NCBI RefSeq assembly: GCF_037975245.1
Contig: NC_092576.1
Span: 30,730,611 to 30,794,610, forward strand
Length of the DNA: 64,000 bases
Direction: 5' to 3'
Source: Apostichopus japonicus
Taxonomy: Eukaryota > Echinodermata > Holothuroidea > Aspidochirotida > Stichopodidae
Under the pieces are notes generated by a model, which was given only the letters and a program-made list of their open reading frames with translations, was not told where the DNA came from and searched no databases. Made by a program: the position numbers and the translations under genes. This document shows, in pieces, positions 41,796 through 51,399 of this stretch; positions within the stretch are counted from its first letter, which is position 1, and every line of letters starts with the position of its first letter.

Positions 41796-42079
41796 CTTTC
41801 GTGGAGTGCAGACGTGTTACGCTCTCGCTCTCCATGTACTACAGGTCTGTGATATATATATATATCTACAGTACTGTGCTCCTCGTCAGGCGGGCGTGGT
41901 TATTTGTCTTGTCTTAGTACGTGCGTGCTACAGGCGTTTGATTTTCTTCTATACAAGATATCGTTCTTACTTAACAAGTCTTTTCATTACTTTTGTTTTG
42001 TTTCTTCGAACAGGGATATGTACATGCAGTAGTACAGTGAACCGTGGAATTCAGCCCGCAGGGCGAGTCACGTAAAAAG
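41796..42079 (+). mobile_element. Mini-LINE: 5'UTR joined to tail
   Basis: The first ~250 bp match the LINE 5'UTR (TTCGTGGAGTGCAGACGTG, CTCTCGCTCTCCAT, GTCAGGCGGGCGT, TAGTACGTGCGTGCTA). The last ~32 bp are a tail version, CCCGCAGGGCGAGTCACGTA, ending AAAAAG. ORF1 and ORF2 are absent. I could not find a clear TSD, so it may be an internally deleted SINE-like element or a rearrangement. Confidence 0.6.
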
Positions 42080-42211
42080 TAATGGAATTTAGCGACATAT
42101 ATGCACACTGTAGGTACTGGGAATTGGAAGAGTTGGTTGTTGGAATCGATGAAAGGTCAAAGCACGGAGCTACTATGGATTTGGCGAGTAGGGAAGGAAG
42201 GGGTGGGGTAA

Positions 42212-42425
42212 AATCAGTTGAAACGGCAGGGTGGGGAGAGGAGCGCCAGGGGTGTCCCCATTAGGTTGTGTCTATCGACTTTGGAAAGGACTCGAGATTT
42301 GTTCCATTCGTTGTGCCAGGATGCGTTCAATATGCAGATGACGTCACGCGAGTTGTTTTGTAGTGTAGGCTCCTTTCGCGTCCTCTCGGAGGATTGAAAG
42401 CTGAATCAGAATGCCTTAGCTGGAA
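42212..42425 (+). pseudogene. LINE ORF2 fragment around the YADD motif
   Basis: Similar to 4730-5010 of the intact LINE: GAGCGCCAGGGGTGTCCCC, GACTCGAGATTTGTTCCATT and CAATATGCAGATGACGTCAC (QYADDVT) are in order, with small deletions. A short isolated RT remnant of the same family. Confidence 0.75.
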
Positions 42426-42428
42426 GTA

Positions 42429-42492
42429 CAGTCGTTTGGTAGTTTGGTGTTCGTGCCCAGGTTCTTTCCTGGGTGACTTTTTCTTAAAAAGT
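42429..42492 (+). mobile_element. U2-family SINE, 64-bp 3' end
   Basis: CAGTCGTTTGGTAGTTTGGT through the CCCAGGTTCTTTCCTGGG hairpin to CTTAAAAAGT, nearly identical to the copy at 35406-35590. No clear TSD seen. It abuts the RT fragment on its left. Confidence 0.75.
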
Positions 42493-42499
42493 ATCGTTA

Positions 42500-42870
42500 A
42501 TTATGTCAGGCAACGCTTTCGACATACTGTCCAAGGCAATGAGCATGCGTATGTCTTATAATCAGTATTTAACAGGGAAATAGGCCTTTTGTTTGCGGGC
42601 TTTTTACGATCTCCTTTCTTATGGAGAACCGTAACAACTGCAACTCTCTGGGAAAGGGGATAACGAACCCCGCATCCAAGATTCATTATGCAGTTCCAAC
42701 AGGCCAGCACCGATGAATTCCCAGCACTCAAAATAAAACTCACTTAGCAACCCAACCCGTTGCTGCCAGGCGATTTGTTTGAGGCCATCGTCTTGACCGC
42801 AGCGAAAAGGTTCCTTCGAGGGCTCTGCTGATATCGGGGTAGGTACCGTTGTTCCCAAAGATGATAAATA
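42500..42870 (-). pseudogene. RT fragment of another Tx1-like LINE
   Basis: Minus-strand reading LLSEFYFECWEFIGAGLLEL, then SQRVAVVTVLHKKGDRKKPA and NKRPISLLNTDYK. The pattern parallels LPREFYRTFWALIG and LLPKSGD...KRPITLLNVDYK in the intact LINE but is clearly diverged. Two frames are used. It continues the ORF1 relic upstream on this strand with the endonuclease region missing. Confidence 0.65.
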
Positions 42871-42889
42871 TTCCTCTTTTAACTCTGTG

Positions 42890-43780
42890 TCGACGTCTTG
42901 TTTTATAGAAAATGTCCACGCACAGGGTCGTATGGGAACATTAGAGGGCTAAGGGTTTTCCTCCACGACCTCGCTCTCAACCACATCCGTGGATACTCCC
43001 TTTTCCTCCTGTGGAATAGTGGCAACGGCAGGCTCCAAAGACCCGGATGGAGCTGTTGGTGCTGCGGGGGTGACCACCGTCAAGTCGGCGGCAGGCTCCA
43101 CAGGCACGGGTGGAGTTGCACGGGCTGTGGGGTACCACCATCGAGTCAGTCGGATCCGCCGAATCCGATCCGATTCAAGTTGGGATACTCCTTGATACGG
43201 TGGTCTTGGCCCACATATCGCAGGCAGGTAAACGGCTGCCCAGGATAGCGAACCGATATGTTTCGAGCGCCAATCCGCAGGGACGAGGGGATATCCTTTT
43301 CAAGTACAACCTTGTACTGTCGGTTACCGTTAAATATACTGGGATATTCTAGATTCACACACCATCGGGGAGCGACCACCTTCCCGTACATCCCCAAGGC
43401 AAACTTCACGATGTTGTCGTTCAACTCGTGTTCTACGTTAAGTACAATAAGAACGACATAGTCGTTACTGTACGGGCTCCACCACTACACTGGCCAACCT
43501 CCTCAAAACCTTTACAAAAGCTCGCTTCAATGCTACGGTCTTCAACGTATTATCCTGGGACTTATTGGACAGGACCTGCACTGCATCTAGAACAGACGGA
43601 ACAGTACCTACCAACACTTTCCAATACATCAAAAACCTGCCTCCGAGTACAAACACCATTTGCACACCGAAGCAACACACTACAGTTGCGCCTGACCGAT
43701 GAGGCCATCGCCAGGCAAACGAATCCGAGGAAGAGGAAAAATTCACGGAATGCTAACACGCAAACCGTTAGATGATGAGA
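42890..43780 (-). pseudogene. ORF1 relic of the diverged LINE
   Basis: ATG near 43778 begins MASSVRRNC. Later FDVLESVG, NKSQDNTLKTVALKRAFVKV, LEYPSIFNGNRQYKVVLEKD, IPSSLRIG and YPGQPFTCLRYVGQDHRIKE follow. The last is a CCHC knuckle equivalent to YPGQPRTCFRCGETGHEAKG in the intact LINE, with the second Cys lost. Several frame changes. It is followed on the minus strand by the RT fragment and preceded by a U2 5' fragment. Confidence 0.65.
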
Positions 43781-43901
43781 GGGAAAACGCCTCTCTTGGG
43801 GGAGGGGAACGGGAAACACGAAAACCACAAATCCGACAAAAAATACAGTAAGAAAACACTCCTTTGGAAAACGTTCCAGTAAAACATCTGGTGAACCGCA
43901 A

Positions 43902-43930
43902 TGATCTTAGCCAAAAGGCCGAGAAGCGAT
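43902..43930 (-). ncRNA. U2 snRNA 5' fragment (29 nt) at LINE 5' end
   Basis: The reverse complement is identical to U2 nt 1-29 (ATCGCTTCTCGGCCTTTTGG plus CTAAGATCA). Similarity stops exactly where the LINE 5'UTR-like sequence begins (TTGCGGTTCACC). Either this is the remnant of a U2 gene hit by a U2-targeting LINE, or U2/SINE RNA was joined to LINE cDNA by template switching. No U2 body lies nearby. Confidence 0.8.
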
Positions 43931-44129
43931 AACGATTAGTAATATCACGTTATTGATTCGTCTCTGTTGTCACGCCATGTCTTAGCAATCACGTTTTTGC
44001 GACTAGTAAGCAATGTACGGGTTTGGTTACCTGAAGTGGTGGCCTCTGTGCAGTGTTGTCATGGACCCCCCTGGCCTGTGGCAGTGTCATTAGTTGCGTG
44101 TAATATGGGTTAATGGGTCGAGGGGTACC

Positions 44130-44465
44130 CCCAAAAGGCCTGTCGTGTGCACTCGGGACGGCGTTCCCCGGTTGGGGTTTGGAGTGATGGGGGGGTTGTG
44201 TGGTCGTTACATAATGAGTTGGGTTTTTTTTCTGTTTGTGGCTTGGAGTTGGCTTTTTGGGGCCGGTTTGTAGTGTTTTATGGTTTTGCTTCTGTTGGCC
44301 TTTGGGTACGTGTCCTTTTCATGTCACGTTAAAACGCTACGTTAGTGAGAGATTTGTGTTTGTGGGTTTCAGTTGGGTTTTTGCTGGTAGTTTTACAGGT
44401 GGTTGTTTGTGGTGGTTGTTGACCTTTGGTCCGTGTCCGTTTTCTTTGCACGTAAAAAAAACCTT
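44130..44465 (+). mobile_element. 3'UTR of the ORF1-only/long LINE subfamily
   Basis: This matches the 3'UTR of the ORF1-only elements in plus orientation: GGGACGGCGTTCCCCGG, GTGGTCGTTACATAATG, GGCCTTTGGGTACGTGTCC, GACCTTTGGTCCGTGTCCG, ending CTTTGCACGTAAAAA. Upstream ORF sequence is absent. It is followed by 110 bp of transposase-relic DNA and by a second tail CGTAAAAAGCAC (twice) at 44575-44602. Confidence 0.75.
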
Positions 44466-44602
44466 ACTGCATTGCTTGCCAAACATGTCTACAACAGGGG
44501 GCGACAATGTATCTATTGTCTCTACGGTTTTGCAAAAGTGTGTCATCTCAGTATACTGTTTCCTGAAAGACGTAAAAAGCACGTAAAAAGCACAATACAT
44601 AA
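44466..44602 (+). other. Transposase-derived block carried after a LINE tail
   Basis: TTACTGCATTGCTTGCCAAA through ACTGTTTCCTGAAAGA is repeated at about 46588-46708, where it is part of a minus-strand transposase relic. Both copies directly follow the same LINE tail. Here it ends in GACGTAAAAAGCACGTAAAA AGCAC, a fresh tail. Confidence 0.7.
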
Positions 44603-44701
44603 ACCGTGTATTCGTGTGTAACACGTGTATACGTTTCAGATTTTCTCATTACTAGTGGGCTGTAAACAGTACAGGTCACGGCCGAGTTGTGCATCAGGCG
44701 T

Positions 44702-44783
44702 TGCTTTTTACGTGCAAAGAGAACGGACACGGACAGAACCAAAAAAGCAATTCCAGTCTGTATAACAACCACAAAAACCCCAC
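44702..44783 (-). mobile_element. LINE tail copy, 82 bp
   Basis: Reverse complement of the ORF1-only subfamily tail (TGCTTTTTACGTGCAAAGAG at the left). TSD CAGGCGT at 44695-44701 and 44784-44790. Confidence 0.75.
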
Positions 44784-44814
44784 CAGGCGTAGGATTTTAG
44801 TTTTACTACATGGT

Positions 44815-44932
44815 GTGCTTTTTACGTGCTAAGAAAAACGGACACGGACCAAAGGTCAACAAAACCAAAAACAAACCCAGTCTGCAAAACAACTGAAACC
44901 CATCAATCTCTCACCAACGCAGCGCCCAACGC
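44815..44932 (-). mobile_element. LINE tail copy, 118 bp
   Basis: Reverse complement of the ORF1-only subfamily 3'UTR end, GTGCTTTTTACGTGC at the left. Perfect 15-bp TSD GTTTTACTACATGGT at 44800-44814 and 44933-44947. Confidence 0.88.
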
Positions 44933-44947
44933 GTTTTACTACATGGT

Positions 44948-45374
44948 ACGCAGTCGAAATCCGAAATGTATTGCATTCATGCAGTTCTTAAGCAATTCCA
45001 CTTATTCGTTACCGTTGTATTGATCAATAAAAATCGGATTGAAAAGCTAAAATGCTGTTACCCATTCTAATGCAACCATAATGAAAACTAATGAGAAGTA
45101 TTGACTACTGTATCATCATAGTCTACTTGGTTCAATATCTGATAAGAGGACTGAATAAAGCTTAAAATTCTCAAACCAAATTCTACTACATAAATATGTT
45201 TCCCCATTCTAATGCAACCAAGATGAAAAGTTCTCCAATCAAATATGTGAAATTCTACTACATAAATGAATCCTCACATTCGTCTCAATTTTCTTCATGA
45301 TCATATTCCCATAAGCCTAATAAATCCGGGGGGGGGGATGACATTTTGCAACATACTTGACTTAGTTGGACGGC
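44948..45374. other. Spacer with short direct repeat
   Basis: No gene. Phrases 'ccattctaatgcaacca' and 'attctactacataaat' occur twice about 130 bp apart (45063/45194 and 45180/45253), a weak tandem duplication. Confidence 0.45.
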
Positions 45375-45379
45375 TCAAA

Positions 45380-47102
45380 ACGGCTGTAATGACGCTGTAT
45401 TAGCTCTTGAACAGGTGGTCTTGGCAACAGATATTCGTGGATGGATCCTTTTGGGGTCATTTTCCTTCAATGGTACTTGCTGGTTAATATGGCCAGGTGT
45501 GTTTGCACGTTGCCAATAGATGAGTCCCATCAGCTCTGGTAGATAGCCATAACTCTTTCGTCCATGAGAGAATCTTCCGGTGCTCTTACTGAACATGCAC
45601 TGAAAGCGAGGGGTGCCATCCACCTGTGTTGCTTGCTGTCTGTTTGTGTGGTAGTTATGGTCAATACCAGCCAGCTTATTCCTAATGGTAAATCCAACAT
45701 AGCCATACGAATGACGTTTGTGGCATATATCGGTAGATAATTATTAAAGGTTGCCTTGAAGTTTTTGTAGTACTTCAAGCCGCTGAAGCAACGCCGACCT
45801 GTCAGTTCAGTTGCCAGGGTCTTATGTGGAACGGAGCCTTTCTTTAACCAGCGTTTCAATCTCTCTGCATCCTGTAGCTCTTTATGAGCCTACTTTCATG
45901 GACGTCCGTCAGTCCAAAACATCTACACATTGCTCGTCCACAATGTGGTGCAGAATCCCAGGGAACGTAGCTTTCATCCTTGCATCATCACCGTTGGAGG
46001 TCTTTAGGGAGAAAGAAAAATGGTTCCCAAATGGAAGGTAACCAGCTCTGCAACACACATTTTTCTCCTTGAGGCTTTCTTCATTTTTCTGGCAATCCTT
46101 TGCCCCATGCCATGCATTATGTTGATGGGTGACACTAATTTGTGAATGAGCATTTCACAAGTTCTTCAACGTTAATCTGTCTCATAAGGAATTTCATTCC
46201 TCGTTCGAACGCCATCTTTTCCATGTTTGGGCTTTTACCCCCAACTTCTCTTACATTAACAACTTCCACATGAAGAACTCTGTGGCTTCATCAGTAAAAA
46301 CATAGCTGCAGTACTGCGCACAGTATTTAGTAATCGTATCTTCCATCTCCAGCAAGAACAACTTGTTGGTTACTGTTTGTGGTTTGGGGTTGGCTTTTTG
46401 GGGCCGGTTTGTAGTGTTTTATTTGTTTTGCTTCTGTTGGCCTTTGGGTCCGTGTCCTTTTCGCGTCACGTTAAACGCTGCGTTAGTGAGAGTTTGATGG
46501 GTTTCACTTGTTGTTTTACAGACTGGGATCGTTTTTGTTTCTGTTGACCTTTGGTCCGTGTCCGTTTTCTTAGCACGTAAAAAAAACCTTACTGCATTGC
46601 TTGCCAAAACATGTCTACAACAGGGGGCGACAATGTATCTATTGTCATGCCCTTGAAACCTACGGTTTTGCAAAAGTGTGTCATCTCAGTATACTGTTTC
46701 CTGAAAGAATAACACCTGATGCAATCAGAAGGTTGCCGGCATACATTACGTTGAAAAATGGTTGTGAGAATCATTGACCAGGGCTATGTCCCTCAAAACA
46801 TTCCCATGGCAATTTCAAGCCTAAAACAGTGAAAGTGTATTTGTATACCAGCATTCATTGGCAACTGGGGTTAGGGCAAGTTCTTCTATTTTAGGCACCC
46901 ATACCATTACTTTGTCTTCTTTAACACAGGAGTCCATGAAAGGTTGCATGTCTTCCTTAGGTTGGTTTGGTTCAGCAACCGGGGTTTCCTCTGAATCTTT
47001 GTCGTATCCTTGAAAACTGCAAACCTCCACATCCACCTGCAAACTAGCTTCAAGCTGGTTTGTGAGGAAAAAATAACATCCAAATTTATTCCCAAATGTC
47101 AT
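45380..47102 (-). pseudogene. DDE-type transposase relic, family uncertain
   Basis: Pieces in order on the minus strand: EVCSFQGYDKDSEETPV (47102-46821); FRKQYTEMTHFCKTVGFKG and DTLSPPVVDMFWQAM (46774-46589); QVVLAGDGRYDY, CAQYCSYVFTDEATEF (46370-46280); VREVGGKSPNMEKMAFERGM KF and INVEEL (46260-46150); MKRWLKKGSVPHKTLATEL and KYYKNFKATFN (45859-45720). The AGDGRYD, GGKS-x-NMEK and WLKKGS-x-x-HKAL blocks mark a transposase-like gene widespread in aquatic invertebrates. I cannot name the superfamily (Kolobok-type is one possibility). Many frameshifts. A LINE tail interrupts it at 46376-46582. Confidence 0.5.
46376..46582 (+). mobile_element. LINE 3'UTR copy inside the transposase relic
   Basis: TTTGTGGTTTGGGGTTGGC to CTTAGCACGTAAAAAAAACC, in plus orientation, antisense to the relic. 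TTACTG at its two borders is a possible 6-bp TSD. The same tail-plus-flank junction occurs at 44455-44575. Confidence 0.7.
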
Positions 47103-47165
47103 GTTTACGATGGAAATAAGTACACAATCTTGCAGTTAACAATGTATACCAGATAGACAGTACAT

Positions 47166-47360
47166 ACTTTTTTAAGAAAAACCCGCCAAGGAAAGAACCT
47201 GGACACGAAAACCAAACTACCAAACGACTGATCAGCTCAGCCCAGTCCCCTTTCTATCAGGACTGTGAATATCTGATCATCGTCGGGTGTGCATCATCAT
47301 TCCCATCGAAAGGGAACAGGTACTACACATTATGTTAGCCAAATAAGGCCGAGAAGCGAC
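47166..47360 (-). mobile_element. U2-headed SINE, longest copy
   Basis: The reverse complement begins GTCGCTTCTCGGCC, so it reaches U2 nt 2-3. It has a 2-base insertion in the stem-loop (CCTTATTTGGCTAA), keeps GTGTAGTACCTGTTC, then runs through the family body and a CCAGGTTCTTTCCTTGG hairpin to TTTTTCTTAAAAAAG. It is more diverged than 35406-35590, and no TSD is evident, so it is older. It confirms that the U2 head is a fixed part of the family. Confidence 0.85.
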
Positions 47361-47419
47361 GTGTTTTTGCATATTATGTTTTGCCACAGTAGATTGTTTC
47401 ATATGTACCACGTTTGAGT

Positions 47420-47860
47420 GGGTGATTGCCAGTAAACACAATAACGTTTTAAAAATACCAGGAAAACGTTTGGTGAAACGCTCGGAAAATGTTTTGTTCC
47501 AATATCATCACGTTTTTAAAACGTTTTCCCGCTATTTCTAAGACTCAACATTTTACGTCTTTATAACGTCTTTTAAGGACATTTTCATAACATTTGACCA
47601 AAACATTTTCCTGATATTTTCATATAACGTTTTAAAAATGTGGGATAGAAACGTTTGGAAAGTATAATATTTACCATTATTTACGTTTACCTAACATTTG
47701 ATCAAAACGTTTACCTGATATTTTAATAATAACGTTAACAAAATATCTGACGAAACGTTTGTAAAATATTATGTTAACGTTTATAGCAAATGTTATGAAA
47801 ACATTATTTCCAAATGTCTTGGAAATGATTGGATGACATTGACAAAACGTTAATAGATAT
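47420..47860. repeat. AACGTT-rich non-coding block
   Basis: At least a dozen AACGTTT/AAACGTT/AACATTTT variants occur at irregular spacing on both strands, with 'cctgatattttca' and 'catttgaccaaaac' phrases repeated at about 115 bp. It reads as a decayed tandem or MITE-derived array. No coding potential. Confidence 0.55.
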
Positions 47861-48829
47861 CTCCATAACCCCCCTCCCCCTTTAGCTCACATCTGGGTCG
47901 TATGTGTCCTACCTCTTCCCCTGGCCACGCGCAGCTCGGAACTGACAGTAGGTACCCGGAAATTCTGGCAGCGGGATGCCGGGGCACTGTAGCGTGACAA
48001 CTGGCGTTCTTGCGAACACAAAGGGGCGATACCTGAGCCTACTCTTGGTGATTGTCGCTGAACTCCCACCCCGATTAGCGATCAAATATGATTGAAACGT
48101 TTTGAAATATTTCGACATTTAAACAGAACATTGATGCTATCCTTTAGTGTATGGATAACAGACATGACTTTCTTTCTACAAATGAATATCTTAAAACAAT
48201 GACAAGACGTTTGTGCTAAAAATCATCGAAAGGTTTTGATATCTTATGTAGTGTTGAATATATGGATGTATAAAATGTTTATATACATACATGTATAATG
48301 TATGTTGAGTCTTAAATACAATCGGAAAAGCTGTCCTACATATAATAAAAGTATTTCAGAAATGGTAACTGCGCATAACATGATGAAAAAATTATAAACA
48401 AATATAAGGGTCATTTTATTTATGTTTAATGTAAACATGTTTATTTCTGATAACAAATCATACAGAACACAATACTATAACAATGAGGGTTCAATCGCTG
48501 GAGTTGCTTGTCTCATCACGAAAGGGTTAAAGTGTGATTATTATGTCATAGTTGATCTTTGATGTAGAAAATGAGAGCAGAAACAGCAGGTATCTGGTGA
48601 CTCATCTGATTCAACCTCAGATCCATACACCTCCTGTGTGTTCCTCTTGAAATGGGGGTGTAGGCGGTTTTACACTATCTAACGCAACGTAGTGGCTAAC
48701 AACGTAGATTCTTATGACAGACCGGTTTCTGCTCTCAACCGTATAGGAGGAGCTTCACCAGTAGTGAGCCTTTGAATATTTTATATTCGGCATGAGCGTC
48801 TCGTTCTCAAAATGCATGTATTTTCTGTG
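47861..48829. other. Spacer without recognised gene
   Basis: No feature with support. A C-rich run lies at 47868-47880 and AT-rich DNA follows. Confidence 0.4.
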
Positions 48830-49660
48830 CACGACTTTTTATGGACTCATAGTGCATCTATAAGAGCATCTAAAAGAGCTTTGTGTGAACCTTGAGAGTC
48901 AGCTGATTCTTCGTTAGTACGAAACCTTGAGTTAACAAGTAAATCTTTGAGATTTTGGGCGCTTTTGTAGGCAAGAATAGGTTATTTCGAAACAGTTTCG
49001 ATAATTCCGCGTGTGGCGAAATTAAGTGCCAATGTTTCAAAAGTGTTTTTTTTTATCAAATGCGTGGTTTTGATATGGGGTGTATAGGTAAGCTTGAACA
49101 CCAGTGGTGGTTCCTTTTGTTTAGGTTTGGTAGTGAGGTAATGGTTACGGTTTTCAAATTTTATGCCTTTAGTGGCTGTGGCAATTTCCTCGGTGTGTGA
49201 TATTTCTACCGTAAACTTTAACAAAGCGGTGAATTTCAATCAACCTTTTTACTAGGTATTCAAGTTCCTGATGTGTACCGTCGTAGAGCAATAGAATGCC
49301 ATCTCTATAGCGGAGCCATTTTAAGATTTTATTATCTGTCGGTAAAATCTCGTTTTCAAGTCTATGCATGACGATATCGCAGAATTCCGGACAGGCTTGG
49401 CTAACCACGGCGCAACCGATCTTTTGTAGATAGAATTGGTTATTGAACTCGAAACAGTTTCTTGTTAAGATTAGATCAATTAGTAGGCGCATGGATATGG
49501 AAGATATTTTAATTATCCCATATTCGCTTTTTTCCGTCTTTTCATAGAATTCTTGACATATATCTTTTGGGAGTATTGGTATAAATTGGTATACATTTAG
49601 TGCAAAGCGCTCCGCTTTATGCGTGTTGCTATTGGCGTTTCGGATAGTAACACGTGCCAC
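48830..49660 (-). pseudogene. Penelope-like element RT relic
   Basis: Minus-strand reading gives LLIDLILTRNCFEFNNQFYL QKIGCAVVSQACPEFCDIVM, then LENEIL and LKWLRYRDGILLLYDGTHQE. The spacing N-x-F-x-F...YLQ-x-x-G then W-x-RY-x-D matches Penelope-like reverse transcriptases. The catalytic YIDD equivalent reads YRDG, so the active site is lost. Further down HTEEIATATKGIKFENRNHY and NLKDLLVNSRF resemble the RT-to-nuclease linker. No GIY-YIG domain is readable. Confidence 0.6.
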
Positions 49661-50383
49661 TTGTCATGTTAGGAGAGATGTGTATAAGTTTTGCGTAGAA
49701 GGTAGACGGAATTTTGTAATCCCTTTTTGCATTATATGTTGCATGATGAAGCGGATTCTCATTTTTCTTTTTGGGTCTTTTAATGAAGCAATAAACTCTA
49801 TATTGCACATGTTTCTGTCTGATAGTTGTTTTTAGTGTTTCTGCTTCTTTTCGAAATTTTTGGCCTTTAGTGACTACGTATAGTCTGTAGCTTTTATTAG
49901 CTTTCACGGATCGGACATATTTGCGTTTTTTAGATAACGAGGGGAGAGGTAGAGAAGAGAAAGTACATTTTGCATGTTGGAGGAGAGGAAAGTAGCTCTT
50001 TCTGGAAAATTTCGTGGCCCTATAAAGGGCCGTTTTTCTCGAGCAAACTCGAGCTTTCGATGATTGGCCTTTGGCGGCTCGCCGTGCCAGCAAAATCGTA
50101 TTGTTGAGTTTTTGGGGGGAGGCTAAGGTCGTCTCCGGACAATTTTTTTTTCACTTTTGCGTTCTGTTGGTTTGAAGGTCCCTAGAGAGGTTGACGCGCT
50201 TCAGCGTAAACCTCTCCGGGGTATGAATCGTTTTGATGCAAGGTTTACCTCGGAGGCTGCCCGCGTCCGAGGCGTCCATGTGGTGGAGGGAGTCGAGGGA
50301 CTGAAGGTCACACCGTATGACAGTTCGGTGTGGGTGACAGTCCTTCATCTCCCTCTGGACATGTCTGAACAGATTGTTGGCCG

Positions 50384-50421
50384 GGGCGTTTTGTATCCCG
50401 CATGGCGAATCCCGTAAAAAG
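50384..50421 (+). mobile_element. Very short LINE tail insertion (about 40 bp)
   Basis: GCGTTTTGTATCCCGCATGG with CGAATCCCGTAAAAAGC interrupts ORF1 at the point where copies 2 and 3 read GTTGTTGTGCGG. AGATTGTT flanks it on both sides (about 50370-50377 and 50423-50430), a probable 8-bp TSD. Confidence 0.7.
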
Positions 50422-51086
50422 CAGAGATTGTTTTGCGGACACTGGGGCGTTTTAAGAAAGTCCAGGTTGTGCCCGAACAAGCGGTGTAACCGCTGTTTAC
50501 AGGTTGGGCATGCGGTCCCCGTCCCGGCCTTTCACACCGTAACACCTCATGCTCCTCTCATCGCCCCAGTGTCCGGCACTAGCGCCCCGGTGGGGTGGTC
50601 AACTCCCGTTCGTGTTCCACCTCGTCCCTGGAGGAAGTTGCCGCTCCGGCCGAGACTGCCAGCCTGCCCACTGAGGTAGAGTAGGACAAAACAGCGGAGA
50701 TGGTATTAGCGGAGTGGCATGCGGAACAGGATGCCGCTTGTACTGGTTCATCGGTAGCTACGCCCGCTACCGGTGATACTAGTCGGGCCCCGAGTCAACC
50801 GGCCCAAGAGACATTAAGTGGCCCAGATTATGACTCACCAATGGAGGACTGCACCTCAGCCTTAGTTGTTGTGGCTAAGGAGTCCTCCGATTGGTTTGAT
50901 GAGACTCGAGCGGCCCTGCCCTTCCACCCTGCCCGCAGTCGCTTCCACTATACCGGAAAGGATTGTCGCTAGTGGACCCCCCTGTGCCTTGTGACGAGGA
51001 GTCGAGACGAGGAGACGAGAAGTCTCCTGGGTCGTAGCAAAAGGGGTAACACAGCCTGAAAAGACCCGTATTGGGAAAACATCGCA

Positions 51087-51380
51087 GTGGATGTGGTCCT
51101 TTTGCAAGAGACCCACATATCTTGTGAGAGTGATGTTCATCTTTGGTCCTTGGAGTGGGGAGGAGGCCTTTATGCCTCCTTTGGATCAGGGGCATCTTGC
51201 GGGACTGTAATTTTAGTGTCCCCAAAACTGTGTCATTGTGTGGGAAAAGTGGAGAAAGACCATGAAGGTCGGGTGGTGTGCATACACTTAAGGCTCACGC
51301 GGGGTGAGTTGGTGGTCTGCAATGTGTATGCCCCCAACCGGCCAGCATGTAGGAAATTTTTCACGGTCTTGGAATAGACG
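51087..51380 (+). pseudogene. LINE endonuclease N-terminal part
   Basis: VDVVLLQETHISCESDVHLW, SLEWGGGLYASFGSGASCGT and VCNVYAPNRPACRKFF align with VDCVCLQETH...CGTVILLS...VYAPNRPSARREFF of the intact ORF2. The first 30 or so endonuclease residues (FNVNG block) are absent because ORF1 sequence joins directly at 51087/51088. Confidence 0.7.
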
Positions 51381-51399
51381 TTCGAGGAAAGAGTGCCCC

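Noticed and set aside
43465-43775. Plus-strand open frame over the diverged ORF1
   Set aside because: The minus strand carries the recognisable knuckle and MASSVRRNC start. The plus frame has no domain.
49629-50093. Lys/Arg-rich minus-strand frame as a host basic protein
   Set aside because: It spans the Penelope-like relic edge and the LINE 5' end, has no domain, and its N-terminal part is antisense LINE 5'UTR.
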